A stretch of 56,181 bases of DNA from positions 1 to 56,181 of the forward strand of contig NZ_VBSN01000032.1 of NCBI RefSeq assembly GCF_006149045.1, written 5' to 3'. The notes beneath the pieces are model-generated. The model made no database searches. It had not been told where the DNA came from and saw only the letters and a list, made by a program, of their open reading frames with translations. Positions 55,355 to 56,181 of this stretch are shown here, in pieces (positions within the stretch are counted from its first letter, which is position 1; every line of letters begins with the position of its first letter). The translations under genes were made by a program, and so were the position numbers. This stretch comes from Dyadobacter flavalbus (lineage in GTDB: Bacteria > Bacteroidota > Bacteroidia > Cytophagales > Spirosomataceae).

Positions 55355-55867
55355 ATGCGAGAACATGACGGAATTAATGTGACCAGGGTTGATCTTGAAG
55401 AATTTTTTCTTCATTACCTAAACAAAATCTATACTGCTAAAACATTATTGGTTGAAGACCTCCCTAAACTAATGAACAATGCTCACTTCTCGGATTTGCG
55501 AGAAGCAATGGATCATACTATTGATGAAGTTAAGCAGCAAATAGCAAGAATGGATAAGATCTATGAAGCTTTGACCATTGTGCATGCCAAGATTCATTCG
55601 AAAGGGCTAAAAGGCCTGATTGAGGATTCTTTCGGTGAGATTAAAATGCATAGTGGCAATCCGGAATTAAGGGATATGTCGATCTTGTTTTATCTTCATT
55701 GCATTGAAAGTATCGAAACGGCCTCATTTCAAATACTTGAAATGGCCTCTGTTAAAATTAAGAATAGCCAGGTAAAAGAATTAATACGGCAGAATTACCA
55801 AGACTCAAAGGCTGATAAAACCTTATATCTGCTGATTAGTGCCAAGTATATCTATACGGTCAATTAA
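55355..55867 (+). CDS. YciE/YciF-type ferritin-like protein (DUF892)
   Basis: 170 residues. It starts DLEEFFLHYLNKIYTAKTLL, the usual opening of the family (LxDLFxxxLxDlYxAExqL), followed by helices with AMDHTIDEVKQQIARMDKIY, GLIEDSFGEIKMHSGNPELR and FYLHCIESIETASFQILEMA. Glu/His positions suit a di-metal centre. Family members are induced by osmotic and other stresses in Proteobacteria. It is probably co-transcribed with the receiver just upstream. Confidence 0.88.
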   Translation: MREHDGINVTRVDLEEFFLHYLNKIYTAKTLLVEDLPKLMNNAHFSDLREAMDHTIDEVKQQIARMDKIYEALTIVHAKIHSKGLKGLIEDSFGEIKMHSGNPELRDMSILFYLHCIESIETASFQILEMASVKIKNSQVKELIRQNYQDSKADKTLYLLISAKYIYTVN

Positions 55868-56136
55868 TAGGAAACGTACGTAGCTAATTATGTTATGGTG
55901 TGTGAAAGTTCTACACAATCTACCGTGTAGCGGTTTAAATTAATCAACCTGAAGGTAAAATTGGCTATCAGGATCAGCACTGGCATTTTAATCATTCCAG
56001 TAGATTCTGATTAATCTTTACCTACCAGTTTTGAAAGGTAAAGTTAATGCATAATTTGAGACTGTAAATTGAACTGTGTCACCTCTTAGTTTGATTAAGG
56101 GGAAAAATAAGTAAATTAGTTTAACTTATAGACACG

Positions 56137-56181
56137 ATGAAGACAAACGAATCCTTCGATTTTCAGCGCTTCAAAGAAGAA
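56137..56181 (+). CDS. Start of an unidentified gene, cut by the window edge
   Basis: An ATG at 56137 opens a frame that stays open to the last base (MKTNESFDFQRFKEE). Fifteen codons are too few to name a family. Confidence 0.45.
   Translation, partial: MKTNESFDFQRFKEE

Overview
The window reads as a Bacteroidota genome of the Cytophagales type. Dyadobacter or a close relative is my inference, based on the SusC/SusD pair with its ECF sigma/FecR switch, the planctomycete-style (PVC) haem protein and DUF1080 genes, a type IX secretion tail, and the YciE/CheB/receiver stress cluster. No rRNA, tRNA or CRISPR array was seen.

Layout. 1-5.5 kb (+): the end of a di-haem cytochrome c peroxidase, a TonB-dependent receptor and a surface beta-propeller phosphoesterase, closed by a bidirectional terminator shared with a SusD remnant. 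5.5-10.9 kb: a scrapyard with a frameshifted small gene, an IS256-type remnant, a lipoprotein gene, an intact 860-bp IS5-type element, a tandem universal stress protein and a decayed type IX sorting tail. 11.0-29.4 kb (-): one long polysaccharide utilisation locus (PUL). In transcription order it runs ECF sigma, FecR anti-sigma, SusC (with the STN signalling domain), SusD, SGNH esterase, beta-helix lyase-like protein, DUF1080 protein, CE2-type esterase, six-hairpin glycosidase, DUF1080-SGNH fusion, PVC-type cytochrome. Tight spacing and overlapping starts and stops suggest one operon. A leftover SusD tail between the last two blocks shows that the locus was assembled from pieces. 30.3-33.0 kb (+): a LytS/LytTR two-component pair and an AraC-like protein with a shortened DNA-binding domain. 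33.9-35.3 kb (-): an AAA ATPase with a DUF234/nuclease-like tail.

35.7-45.2 kb is a complete plasmid backbone: serine recombinase, ParA plus a small ribbon-helix-helix-like partner, RepA_C-type initiator, an origin with iterons and DnaA boxes, a primase, MobC and a relaxase. It is bracketed by imperfect direct repeats and is AT-rich, so either a mobilisable plasmid has integrated here or the whole window is a large plasmid; the sequence alone does not decide. Its most striking content is non-coding. An ArCGyT hexamer recurs with a 12-bp period over about 255 bp up to the parA start. The same 12-bp register recurs just before rep and inside the primase gene. Two clusters of 11-bp iterons lie upstream of mobC. 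I read the hexamer arrays as a partition centromere and operator set bound by the small partner protein.

45.7-52.4 kb is a redox cluster: SDR, AraC regulator, a broken and an intact aldo/keto reductase, a carboxymuconolactone decarboxylase-like protein, a DUF1330 protein, a second SDR and an FAD monooxygenase. The regulator probably acts through a duplicated 28-bp operator, one copy before the SDR and one before the first reductase. 53.6-55.9 kb holds a lone CheB methylesterase domain, two divergent stand-alone receivers and a YciE/F ferritin-like protein; the last 45 bases begin another gene.
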